This document shows positions 29,490 to 37,204 of a stretch of 37,547 nucleotides of DNA, piece after piece (within the stretch, counting starts at the first letter, position 1; each line of letters begins with the position of its first letter). The translations under genes were made by a program, and so were the position numbers. This stretch comes from Symbiodinium natans. Its lineage: Eukaryota; Sar; Dinophyceae; Suessiales; Symbiodiniaceae. The notes below the pieces were generated by a model that worked only from the letters and a program-made list of their open reading frames with translations, made no database searches and was not told where the DNA came from. The stretch lies in NCBI GenBank assembly GCA_905221605.1, contig CAJNDS010001824.1, positions 64,001 to 101,547 on the forward strand, read 5' to 3'.

Positions 29490-29581
29490 CCAGAGACTCC
29501 AGCCATTTCCCTTGTAAATCTGATCGCTGCCAGCTCACGGGCTCCACCGTCAAACTTTGGGAAATGCAGCTTGACCTTGTT
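29490..29581 (-). CDS. Predicted exon of 30 codons (chain 30245-29490)
   Basis: Minus-strand frame NKVKLHFPKFDGGARELAAI then RFTREMAGVS between acceptor gcgcccag|AAC (phase 0) and a heptamer-embedded donor (TCTGG|GTTTAG). Follows the exon at 29870-29950 in phase. The plus strand is also open here, so strand rests on the chain. Confidence 0.4.
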
Positions 29582-29814
29582 CTGGGCGCTTCAGCGTCTG
29601 GAGCTTCATCATGCCCCAAACAAAAAGAACCCAAAAGGCTTGGGGGTCTAGGCGGGCTTCGTTTGGGGTGTAGGGCAAGACCTGCAATCCCTAAACTACC
29701 GAGATGTTGAGGAAAGGGGGGATGTAAGGCCCAGGGCGTAGTATGTGGAAAGGGAGAAACACCCAGCAACTCTAACATGCGCACGCGCAACAAAGCAAAA
29801 GGATACCTGCTGCC

Positions 29815-29870
29815 CTAAGCCCTAAACCCTGAACCCTGAACCCTGAACCCTAAACCCTAAACCCTAAACG
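29815..29870 (+). repeat. CCCTAAA array (with CCCTGAA units)
   Basis: Three CCCTGAA followed by CCCTAAA units. On the minus strand this array forms the first bases of the predicted intron after the exon at 29870-29950. Confidence 0.95.
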
Positions 29871-29950
29871 GGTCCCCCCACCAGATCGCAGTCGTCGAAT
29901 TCTTCAAGGAGAGCTTCCGGTTTCACGTCCTCGTCTCTTCTTGGTGACGC
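29870..29950 (-). CDS. Predicted exon of 27 codons (chain 30245-29490)
   Basis: Minus-strand frame SPRRDEDVKPEALLEEFDDC then DLVGGP. Acceptor agatccctttag|GCG is good, and the donor GGACCC|GTTTAG lies in the heptamer. Phase 0 at both ends, agreeing with both neighbours. Acidic. Product unknown. Reading the other strand gives a 19-codon alternative from 29885. Confidence 0.45.
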
Positions 29951-30154
29951 CTAAAGGGATCTGACCATAGGCAGTACAGGGTTTCTAGACCCTGGAGTAA
30001 CTTAGCACCTAGGAATGAGCAGGGTGCCCTTCTTGCTTTGAAAGAGCTTGTAAGGGAGCCTAAACCCTACAATCTGTGAGGGTTTAGGGTCAACTCCCCC
30101 CCCCCCGCCATCCAAGCAGTATCCCCAAAAAGCCAATCTCCCCTTTCTGCATAC

Positions 30155-30245
30155 TTCCAGGGTGGGCATGAGAACCGTGCACCACAGCGTTTGCCCGGGA
30201 TTCGTTTGCGGTGTTGGGTTTAGGGTTTGAGGGTTTGTTTGCTTT
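30155..30245 (-). CDS. Predicted exon of 30 codons (chain 30245-29490)
   Basis: Minus-strand frame NPGQTLWCTVLMPTLE at its 3' part, with donor CTGGAA|GTATGC. The nearest acceptor, ttcag|A, lies before heptamer sequence, so the first half is translated CCCTAAACCC (peptide QTLNPTPQT). It is followed in phase by 29870-29950. It could be a 3' part of the TUTase gene, but that is not shown. Confidence 0.35.
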
Positions 30246-30465
30246 CTGAATAGCTCTCGACGTCAGGATCCTTCACTGGGCAAGTAAAAAAACAGGGGCC
30301 CATAAAGGGCCCCTAGATTTGACAACTGCCAACTGGGGCTTGACAAGAGGGTGGGAACGAACCTGTACAACACCTACCCGTCCCCCACCGGCAATTTTGG
30401 AAATGTCCTTTTAAACCCTAAACCCGAAACCCTAAACCCCAAAACCTAAACCCTAAACCGAACCG

Positions 30466-30663
30466 ATGCAGGGGCGAACTGTGTGCTGCCTAAGGGTTCA
30501 GGTTCAGGGTTCAGGGTTTAGGGCGCGCCGATTCGAAGTCATGCAGTCCTCGGTGATGCGGCACTTCAGAAAGAAGCCGGCACCTTGCCACTCTACGGCT
30601 TACTCTACTCGTTGCTTAGAAGAGGAAGAAGAAGAAGAAGAACACAAAAAATCTTGCTTATAA
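30466..30663 (+). CDS. Doubtful ORF with a GAA-repeat tail
   Basis: Plus-strand frame with RFEVMQSSVMRHFRKKPAPC then a run of Glu from (GAA)n at 30618-30641. The opposite strand is equally open. Listed only because a strand cannot be excluded. Confidence 0.2.
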   Translation: MQGRTVCCLRVQVQGSGFRARRFEVMQSSVMRHFRKKPAPCHSTAYSTRCLEEEEEEEEHKKSCL

Positions 30664-30797
30664 GGGAAATATAGGGATTATTCTCTTTCACTTTCTTGGG
30701 GATATTAAGCAAGCAGTAGTTGAGGGTTTAGGGCACGAGGAGCCAGCACAGCGGGAGTCGGGAAGATGAGAGCCTCTTCAACCCCAATTCAGGGAAG

Positions 30798-30855
30798 ATT
30801 TAGGGTTTAGGGTTTAGGGTTTAGGGTTTAGGGTTTAGGGTTTAGGGTTTAGGGT
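30798..30855 (+). repeat. (TTTAGGG)8 array
   Basis: Eight perfect units, followed after 20 bases by a run of G (30877-30888). Confidence 0.95.
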
Positions 30856-31125
30856 AAGGTAGAGGGTCTGTAAGGGGGGGGGGGGGGTTATTGGGGGTAA
30901 GTGCCTAGGAAACCCTGGGGAAGCTTAGGGAGCCCGAAGTTAGTGGGTACATACCCCCTCCCCCCTCTTTGCTCAAGGACCCTATTAAAAAAAAAGTCCC
31001 CAAGGGCCTGCCTCCCGTGCTGGGAGACAATTCCAAAAGCCGCCCCTACCCCCCCAAAGCCGAAGCCCGAAACCCGAAACCCCAAACCCCGAACCCTAAA
31101 ACCCTAAACCCAAATCCCTGAAGTA

Positions 31126-31277
31126 GGCCCCAAACCTCCAAGTGGGGGTGTTGCAAGTTATGTGCCCTTTTCGGTACCCGAAACTACAAGTTCGACTACT
31201 GTAAGGGATATGCCACTACAGAGACCCCCAAAATGGCCCACAAGAACAACACACTAAACCTACGGAGACTTGGGGCC
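31126..31277 (+). CDS. Possible exon, cysteine-rich
   Basis: Plus-strand frame after CCCTAAA sequence reading CCKLCALFGTRNYKFDYCKG then YATTETPKMAHKNNTLNLRR. No donor is visible before the frame meets heptamers. No family. Confidence 0.25.
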
Positions 31278-31279
31278 CC

Positions 31280-32090
31280 TGCCCTAAACCCTAAACCCTA
31301 AACCCTAAACCCTAAACCTCATGATGACAGCCGCAGGAGCTGGGTTCCGGAAGGGACTCTGCCCACCGGCCCCCGGCCACAAGCCTCAGAGGGTGTACGA
31401 ACATGGGTTTCGTGGGTTCAGGGGTCCTAAGCCCTAAACCCTAGACTGTGTTCGGTGCATGGGTCTTAGGCTCCGGACATAGGATTCCCTGAACTCCACT
31501 AGGCCCAGAACTTCAGCCCTATGAGCCCATAACGAGGCGTCGCGCGCTTGGGATGCCGAGCGGCAAGCTCAAGGTCTTCTCCATCGCGCCCAGAATTCGC
31601 TGTCGCCCGGCCCAGCTGCAAGCACCTGCCCGGTGTAGAAATCTGGAGCCACACAAACCGCATCAAGCCCTGTGAGCCCGATCTAGGCCCTAAACCTAAA
31701 ACCCTAAACCCTAAACCCTAAACCCTAAACCCTAACCCTAAACCCTAACAGCCCAAAGAAACAACCCCAATTTTAGGGCGCCCTGCACGTGGCCAGCAAA
31801 AGACCTGGGTCTAGGGTTGAGGGTTTAGGGTTGCCATTAAGCATGTCTGGCTTGGGAGCTCAAAATTTAGGGGCTTAGGGTTGTAAGTGCAAAGTTTCAA
31901 CCCGAAGCCCCTTCTACAGATTGGAGGGGGGGAGGGAGCCTGGCGTGCGCCCTAAGCCCTAAGCTCTAAACCTTAAACCAACCCATAACCCTATAACCTA
32001 AACCTTAAACGTTGGGTTTGTAGGGTTTCTGGGGTTCACAAGGCATAGGGTCTGTAGGGTTTTCAAGAGTTTAGGATTCAAGATTTAGGG
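31280..32090. other. Heptamer-rich region with unresolved open segments
   Basis: C-strand arrays at 31280-31318 and 31690-31750, and degenerate tracts near 31960-32090. The GC-rich segments 31321-31420 and 31535-31640 are open with coding-like third positions on both strands. One or both may hold the missing 3' exons of the TUTase gene, but I could not choose. Confidence 0.5.
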
Positions 32091-32098
32091 GAGCGCAC

Positions 32099-32141
32099 CT
32101 GCCAGATTGTGCTTGAGATCAAAGGGGTCTTCGAGGTACCA
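32099..32141 (-). CDS. Exon of terminal nucleotidyltransferase (TUTase-like), DPFD...HNL motif
   Basis: Minus-strand frame WYLEDPFDLKHNLA with acceptor agatcag|TGG (phase 0) and donor GCAG|GTGCGC. The motif (I/V/L)xDPF(D)xxHNL is the signature at the end of the PAP/25A-associated domain of Cid1-like terminal uridylyl- and non-canonical poly(A) polymerases, which add nucleotides to RNA 3' ends. It continues in phase from 33543-33683. The frame is open further upstream, so the exon could instead begin at 32218. Confidence 0.7.
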
Positions 32142-32789
32142 CTGATCTCTGGTCGTTTCTAGCATCCTCGGTGGCGTCAGCAGGGGGCAAAAACAACCCA
32201 TACGGTTGCTTCCCAAAACTAGGGGGGAGCCTTGATAATCCCAATTGCAATCGAGTCCCCATTGGCCCCTCCCCCCCCCCCCCCCCCCACCCCAACATGA
32301 CCCCTACTTCAGAAACCCGCATATGTTCCAGAGTTCTTGGTCAGGGTTTAGTCTCAAGGTAGTTCCATGGTCCCCTAGTCTGGGCCCTTAAAGCGGGATC
32401 CCATATATACCCTGTAACACCCAAGGGCCCATACCTCAGAACCCCTTGAAGGAGGTAAGGGCGTTTCAAGGGGTTTAGGGTGCCAGGGCTGTCGTTTCAA
32501 GGTCAGAGCCCTCCTTGCAAGTCGCAAGGCCACAACCCAAGATCCAAACCAGTTTGGGGTTTAGGGTGTAAGGTGTAAGGTTTAGGGTTGAAGGAAAAGG
32601 GTTCAGGGTTGAATGTTTAGGGTTCAAGGTTTCGAGTTTCAGGCTTTGCTGGTGGTTCGTGGAAAATGTGGGGCTCGATCATTTCTGCTGTCGTTTTCCT
32701 GGTTCCACACGAAGCAAGGCCGGGCAGCAAGCGCCATAGGGTTTAGCCAAGCCTGCAACCTGCAATCCTGACCCCTCAAACCCTGAAAC

Positions 32790-32860
32790 TTGGGATGTTC
32801 CCCATGATACTGACAGTCCTTGAGAGGGAGAGGTGGGATAATCCTGCTAGTATAAGGGGG
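32790..32860. mobile_element. Foldback/MITE-like element, family 1, truncated copy 3
   Basis: The left end TTGGGATGTTCCCCATGATACTGACAGTCCTT matches family 1 and the right part reads GATAATCC...TAGTATAAGGGGG, but the final AACATCCCAA is missing. It lies within the long predicted intron of the TUTase-like gene. Confidence 0.65.
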
Positions 32861-33247
32861 TAAACCCGTACATAGCCAATAGCCCTCAGCCCCACCCTTG
32901 CCCCGCAGTCCAGGCAGCAAAGAGTTCTTGTCGACGTTCTGTCCAGGTCTTTGCCTGCAGGACATTGGGCTTCGGTTTAGGGTTTCCTGAGCTTTGAAAC
33001 CCTAAGCCCTAAACCCTAAACCCTAAACTCTTTTTTGTCTCTCCAGGCGCCTTTGAGGCTTTTAGGGTTTCTCGAAGGTTTCTGTTGAGCGTTATGCTGG
33101 GGTTCAGGCTCTGAAGGTTGAGGGTGTAGGGTCCTACAACGCCACAAGCCCTAAACCCTACACTCCACAAACCCAAATCTCGACAAACCCTAGACCCTAT
33201 ACCCTTAAGGGTTACCTAAGCCTTAACATCTAAACCCTAAACCTAAA

Positions 33248-33277
33248 CCCTAAACCTTAAATCTTTAAGGTTTAGGG
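33248..33277. repeat. Heptamer strand-switch palindrome
   Basis: CCCTAAACCTTAAA, TC, TTTAAGGTTTAGGG: perfect 14-bp arms with a 2-base spacer, where C-strand sequence (33140-33260) turns into G-strand sequence (to about 33480). Confidence 0.95.
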
Positions 33278-33542
33278 CTTTGGAGTCCCGGGGGCCTCCG
33301 TGTTGGGGTGTCTGTCGGTTTACGTTTTAGGGTTTAGGTTGAGGGTGTGAGGGTCGGAGGCGCCAAAAGGCTTCTACTGAATTGTTATTGGTTTGCCTTT
33401 TTTGCTTTCTTGCCTTTTGAGGGCTTGGCGCTTAGGGTTTAAGGTTTGGGGTTAGGGTTTAGGGCAAGACTGGATTGAGGGTTCAAACGTTTTTTTTGGT
33501 TTAAGGCTCAAGGTTAGGGCTTGGGGGTAAGTACAGCCAAAC

Positions 33543-33683
33543 CTTCACAAGGGATCCTTGATGAGAGCCCAGGGGCAATCGGATGCATACAGCATGACGG
33601 CGCCAGTTGAAGCCGCCGGTGTAGAACTGGAAGAAACCGAGCAGAAGGTCGCCTCTCTGCAGTTCCGGGTCAGAGGCCCAAGG
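33543..33683 (-). CDS. Exon of terminal nucleotidyltransferase (TUTase-like), LLLGFF motif
   Basis: Minus-strand frame of exactly 47 codons: PWASDPELQR, GDLLLGFFQFYTGGFNWRRH, AVCIRLPLG, SHQGSLVK. The order '(G)(E/D)LLLGFFxxYxxxFxWxxxxxxIRxG' is the core of the PAP-associated domain in TUT/Cid1-type nucleotidyltransferases, placed as expected before DPFD...HNL (32099-32141). Acceptor taaag|CCT and donor GTGAAG|GTTTGG are phase 0. Minus-strand CCCTAAA lies just before the acceptor. The catalytic GS and D-x-D motifs belong to earlier exons, which I did not find in the window. The antisense frame (33558-33773) also looks coding-like and is rejected because of this homology. Confidence 0.75.
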
Positions 33684-33854
33684 CTTTATAGGCCTTTTAG
33701 GGTTTTATGTTTTTTTTTTTTTTTTTTAACGGGGTTCTATAGGGCTTTGCAGGGTGTTAATGGGGTGTTGTAGATCATCATGATCGGATTCCATAGCTCC
33801 TCTGTGGACTGATTCCCGCATATTGCAGGGTCAAGAGCGGGGGGGGCGGGGGCT

Positions 33855-33992
33855 CCCTAAACCCTGAACCCTGAACCCTAAACCCTAAACCCTAAACCCT
33901 AAACCCTAAATCCTAAACCCTAAACCCTAAACCCTAAATCCTAAACCCTAAACCCTAAATCCTAAACCCTAAACCCTAGAACCCTAAACCTC
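33855..33992 (+). repeat. CCCTAAA array with periodic CCTAAAT
   Basis: About 19 units. CCTAAAT variants recur at intervals of three to four units, a higher-order pattern. It lies within the predicted intron between 34436-34506 and 33543-33683. Confidence 0.95.
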
Positions 33993-34435
33993 GCTTTGGG
34001 AGATCCCCATCTGAGCTCCGTGCCAATGGACATCCTGTTCTGCGACTTGGGCAGCTTCTCGACCTTTGGGAGGGCTTGGGATGGTGGCCCAGGGTTTAGG
34101 GTTCGGGGTTTAGGGCTAGGGTTTCGGATTCAGGGTTCAGGGTTTAGGGTTTGGGGGTAAGGGTGCGGGGTTTAAGGTTGCAGGTGTATGGGGCTTGAAG
34201 GCTTATCGCGCTGGGTGTAGCAGGGTTTAAAGGTTTACAAGGGTTGAACAAGCCTTTAGGGCTTTGGGTTTCGGGTTTGGCATCACATAGGCTTATGGAT
34301 GTCTAGGCTTCTAAGGCCTTTCTGGGCTTTTGAGTGCTTGGCTGGACTCCCAAGGCGGGTAGATACGGTTCACCCAAACCCTAAACCTTAAAGCCTAAAC
34401 CCTAAACCCTAAAACCCAAACCCCAAACTCTAAAC

Positions 34436-34506
34436 CCACATACACGCCGGGGGCGGCGCTTCGGAGAGGAACTTGGTCTCCCACACGAGCTCCTCTCCCC
34501 ATTTAC
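34436..34506 (-). CDS. Probable upstream exon of TUTase-like gene
   Basis: Minus-strand frame KWGEELVWETKFLSEAPPPA then CMW. Acceptor acctcccag|GT follows CCCTAAA-type sequence, and the donor ATGTGG|GTTTAG lies in the heptamer. It ends in phase 0, as the next exon (33543) needs. 'FLxxxPPP' shortly before the LLLGFF block corresponds to the FLQ..PP stretch that precedes that block in TUT proteins, which supports the 752-base intron. Third positions are mostly C or G. Confidence 0.55.
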
Positions 34507-34576
34507 CTGGGAGGTGCAGGTGTTTGGGGTTGGGGATTTAGGGTTTAGGCGGTTTAGGGTTTAAGGTTTCGGGCTA

Positions 34577-34720
34577 CTACTTGGAGGTTCCTGGTACTCA
34601 TTAACAATTAGAACTGTACATATAACTGTACTTATAGCCATATTCGGGCACTTAAGGGGCTGATAAGAGGGTACAAGTACAGTTACAATTGGTTAATACG
34701 TACCACGAACCTCCAAGTAG
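34577..34720. repeat. 144-bp foldback element
   Basis: The left arm 34577-34619 (CTACTTGGAGGTTCCTGGTA...) is the imperfect inverted repeat of 34677-34720 (...CACGAACCTCCAAGTAG), with about six differences in 43 bases. It lies between TTTAGGG-type tracts. No ORF. Confidence 0.85.
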
Positions 34721-34799
34721 GGGTTCGGGGGGATTGGGGGGTTTGGGGTTTGGGCGGTTTAGGGTTTAGGGTGTGTAGGCTTTAGGGGGGTTGGGGTTT

Positions 34800-35230
34800 A
34801 GGGTTTGGGGGGTTTCGGATTGGGAGCTTAGGCCTGGCGCCTAAGTGGACTGAGTGGGTGGGGCTTTAGGATACAAGTAAAGTGACTTCCCACGCCTCGA
34901 CGACACCAACGTATCCCCCTCCCAGCCTCTGCCATTAGATGCTACCCAACGTTGCGTGTATGTACCAAAAACAAAAACATGAATAACAATCAACCATTCC
35001 GTACTACAAGACAAGCTAATGAACAACAATAGAAGATGCTAGAGACCTATCTCTCTATCTTTCGACCTTTCTATCTATATGTACATATATATATATGTAT
35101 AAGATGACGATGAAGATGTAGATGTTACTGAAACTGATTTCTTAACATACTGGAGAGAGGGGAACAAAATGGGCACTCAACAGCCCGCTCAACTTCAGAA
35201 CCCCTATCTTCAAGACTCTGAAGCCACACA
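34800..35230. other. Region without an assigned gene
   Basis: Includes a minus-strand 62-codon frame (34841-35029) without splice or homology support and a TA/TGTA microsatellite at 35075-35100. Confidence 0.5.
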
Positions 35231-35233
35231 CAA

Positions 35234-35340
35234 TATGGGGGTTTCCAAAATTAGGGTACTGTACCTTGTTCCTTCTATAAGGGAATCCTACTATTTGGGG
35301 GTATATATTGGGAGTCCCTACTTTTCGTAAACTGCCATAT
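35234..35340. mobile_element. Foldback element, family 2, copy 2
   Basis: Ends ATATGGGGGTTTCCAAAATT AGGG and the inverse of ATATGGCAGTTTACGAAAAG TAGGG. The interior has GGAATCCTACTATTTGG, shared in inverse with the 17 kb copy. It abuts the hairpin that starts at 35340. Confidence 0.6.
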
Positions 35341-35420
35341 TCAATATCTATGAGGAAAGTATCTTAACCGCTGTCGTCTCAACGTAAGCCGGTTAAGATA
35401 CTTTCCTCACAGATATTGAA
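35340..35420. repeat. Hairpin with 31-bp stem, one mismatch
   Basis: 35340-35370 pairs with 35390-35420, with a single A.C mismatch and a 19-base loop. The arm starts TTCAATATCTATGAGGAAAG. AACTGCC occurs just left (35329-35336) and overlapping the right end (35419-35425). The length and near-perfect pairing resemble a small-RNA precursor or a minimal foldback insertion. Confidence 0.9.
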
Positions 35421-35656
35421 CTGCCACCAAAGTTCGAGAGCCCGAAAACGCAAGACCCTGAACCCTTAGGGTCCTGCCCCGGCAGTCTTGTATACCAATA
35501 GCGAAGCATGTTCGGGAATATTTCGGAATATTAAAGTGCTAGCAGAAATAGCATGGACAATTTTTGTCCGTGTGATTCTGAGAAATGTACTCGAATTTGG
35601 TATGACTTATGACAAGAAGCTTGCTAGGACTTGAGTCGGAAGGGCTCAATAGGAGT

Positions 35657-35716
35657 TCATTTCGCTTCTTTGAGAATGTCAAGTATAACCTTTTCCAGGA
35701 TGGCCCTGAAGGCTCT
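35657..35716 (-). CDS. Possible terminal exon
   Basis: Minus-strand frame RAFRAILEKVILDILKEAK then TGA after acceptor cttgtcag|AGA, an amphipathic helix. An overlapping longer frame (35679-35897, DDKFGRPLKHFIFPPERVLS) competes. Neither has homology support. Confidence 0.25.
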   Translation of the reverse strand, partial: RAFRAILEKVILDILKEAK

Positions 35717-35835
35717 CTGACAAGACCCTTTCTGGGGGAAATATGAAATGCTTCAAGGGCCGACCGAATTTGTCATCCTGGATTTCTATAATGGTCGTCT
35801 CTGAAGCATGCACGTGGGAAAAAACTTCAGTGTGA

Positions 35836-35938
35836 ATATGGGAGTTTCTTGGGGTCCCTTTCTGGGCCCCCTGCATAATACGGCACCCGCATAACAAGGA
35901 TCCAAAAAAGGGACCCTAATTTAGAGAACTGCCCATAT
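35836..35938. mobile_element. Foldback element, family 2, copy 3
   Basis: ATATGGGAGTTTCTTGGGGT CCCTTT on the left and the inverse of ATATGGGCAGTTCTCTAAAT TAGGGTCCC on the right. The interior contains CATAATACGGCACC, shared with the copy at 36403. Confidence 0.7.
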
Positions 35939-35963
35939 ATGATCGTTCCTTTAGTAGACTTAT

Positions 35964-35996
35964 TCATCTGGTCTTTAACGGGCTCGCAGTGGAATT
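35964..35996 (-). CDS. Predicted terminal exon of small gene (chain 36287-35964)
   Basis: NSTASPLKTR then TGA, after the good acceptor ccgttttcag|AAT. Phase 0, joined to 36082-36180 across an 85-base GT-AG intron. Confidence 0.45.
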   Translation of the reverse strand, partial: NSTASPLKTR

Positions 35997-36081
35997 CTGA
36001 AAACGGATCGATCGGGATGTCAATACGGTTCTTCGCAAGGGTTTACACTATGCTGGTCAGATTCGAGATGCGTCAGATCAC

Positions 36082-36180
36082 CTGCTCCTCAAGTGCTATA
36101 GGAATCGCTCTAACCCAGCGTACACACTTCTCAGATTGCAAAACGAGATAGCCGACCTTCATATTCCACGCACATTGCTT
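36082..36180 (-). CDS. Predicted exon of 33 codons (chain 36287-35964)
   Basis: Minus-strand frame KQCAWNMKVGYLVLQSEKCV then RWVRAIPIALEEQ, exactly 33 codons between acceptor tgagag|AAG and donor GAGCAG|GTGATC, phase 0 at both ends. 'MKVGYLVLQSEKCVRWVRA' has the look of a small beta-barrel strand pair. I considered an integrase C-terminal or chromo-like fold, but the evidence is thin. Both neighbouring exons agree in phase. Confidence 0.5.
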
Positions 36181-36222
36181 CTCTCAGATTTTTAAGCGTT
36201 TGCACCAAGAACAGAGACCTAC

Positions 36223-36287
36223 CTTACTCAACTCAAACATCTTTACAGGTTGCCTCCCAAACGTTTTCAGTTTGGCAGGATGCGGAG
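36223..36287 (-). CDS. Predicted exon of 21 codons (chain 36287-35964)
   Basis: Minus-strand frame PHPAKLKTFGRQPVKMFELS then K. Acceptor gcattttctag|CT is T-rich, the donor AGTAAG|GTAGGT is strong, and it joins the next exon in phase 0 across a 42-base intron. Exons further upstream are not resolved. This three-exon gene end is bracketed by family-2 elements at 35836-35938 and 36403-36505. Confidence 0.5.
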
Positions 36288-36402
36288 CTAGAAAATGCAC
36301 ACGCAACCCAAATACCTGCATGGCGCATGGCTTTCTTCCTAAACGTTTAACAGAAACAAGTCCTGATCCATGTCCAAAACCGAACCCTAGACACTAAACC
36401 CT

Positions 36403-36505
36403 ATATGGGTGGTTGTCAAAATGATGGTCCCTTTTTGGATCCCTATTACAATACGGCACCTAAAATTTAGGGTACCCCAGAAGGGATCATAATTTTCACC
36501 CATAT
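36403..36505. mobile_element. Foldback element, family 2, copy 4
   Basis: ATATGGGTGGTTGTCAAAAT GATGGTCCC on the left and the inverse of ATATGGGTGAAAATTATGAT CCC on the right. The interior CAATACGGCACC is shared with copy 3. Confidence 0.7.
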
Positions 36506-36509
36506 CAAC

Positions 36510-37200
36510 CCCAGTTGAGCCACCGTCCGATATAGGCACAGAGTCGCGGCCCATGACCTGGAGATTGTGGGCCTGAGAAGACGCAAGGGTTCGGGGAGGG
36601 CGGGGGGGGCCTTAGGGTTTAGGGTTTAGGGTTCGGGGTTCGGGGTTCGGGGTGGGGGGAGGTCGGAAGAACCCAACTGCATGAGCTCCGAGTGCTGTGT
36701 GGTCAGGGCTCCTGCAAAGGAAGCTTGAGTACACTGGTGGGACTTTTCCCTCTTGGAAGGGACGTTTGGTGTGGGGCTGGTCTGTGGGCCCCGGGAAGCC
36801 AGGAACTGGCCAAGAGACTGGGAGCTCCGGTGCGTTCGACGGTCCCGGGCTCACTCAGATTAGGGTTTAGGGTTTAGGGTTTAATTAGGGTTTAGGGTTG
36901 AGGGTTTACGGTTGCAAAAGAGTCCTGAATCGGGACATCTCCATGCCAGGCCACCACTGGTGGCCACACACTCTGGAGGAAGAACACCACCAGAAGCATG
37001 TAGGCGTAGCCTCGCTTGCGGATTTCGGGTTGAGGACAGCTCTGCATAGACCCTGAGGGACTAGACCCAAGAGTAACAGAGGAATAGAAAGGGTGCCCTT
37101 TCTGGCTTAAAAGGGGCTTACAAGGGAACCTAAGCCCAAAAAAGGGAATAGGGGCTTACTCTGGGCCCTTGTAGCCCTAGACGAGAAAGGTCTTAAAGCA
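36510..37200. other. Region without an assigned gene
   Basis: G-strand heptamer tracts at 36611-36655 (with GTTCGGG variants) and 36859-36913. Several short frames (for example 36612-36854 minus) are open, but I could not support one. Confidence 0.5.
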
Positions 37201-37204
37201 GGAC

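Noticed and set aside
33558-33773. Plus-strand 71-codon ORF with good codon bias
   Set aside because: The opposite strand encodes the LLLGFF block of a TUTase. The plus frame is its mirror image. This also shows that third-position GC alone cannot decide strand in this window.
33995-34085. Open segment on both strands between heptamer tracts
   Set aside because: The flanking TUTase exons join in phase across it (34436 to 33683), so it is most simply intron.
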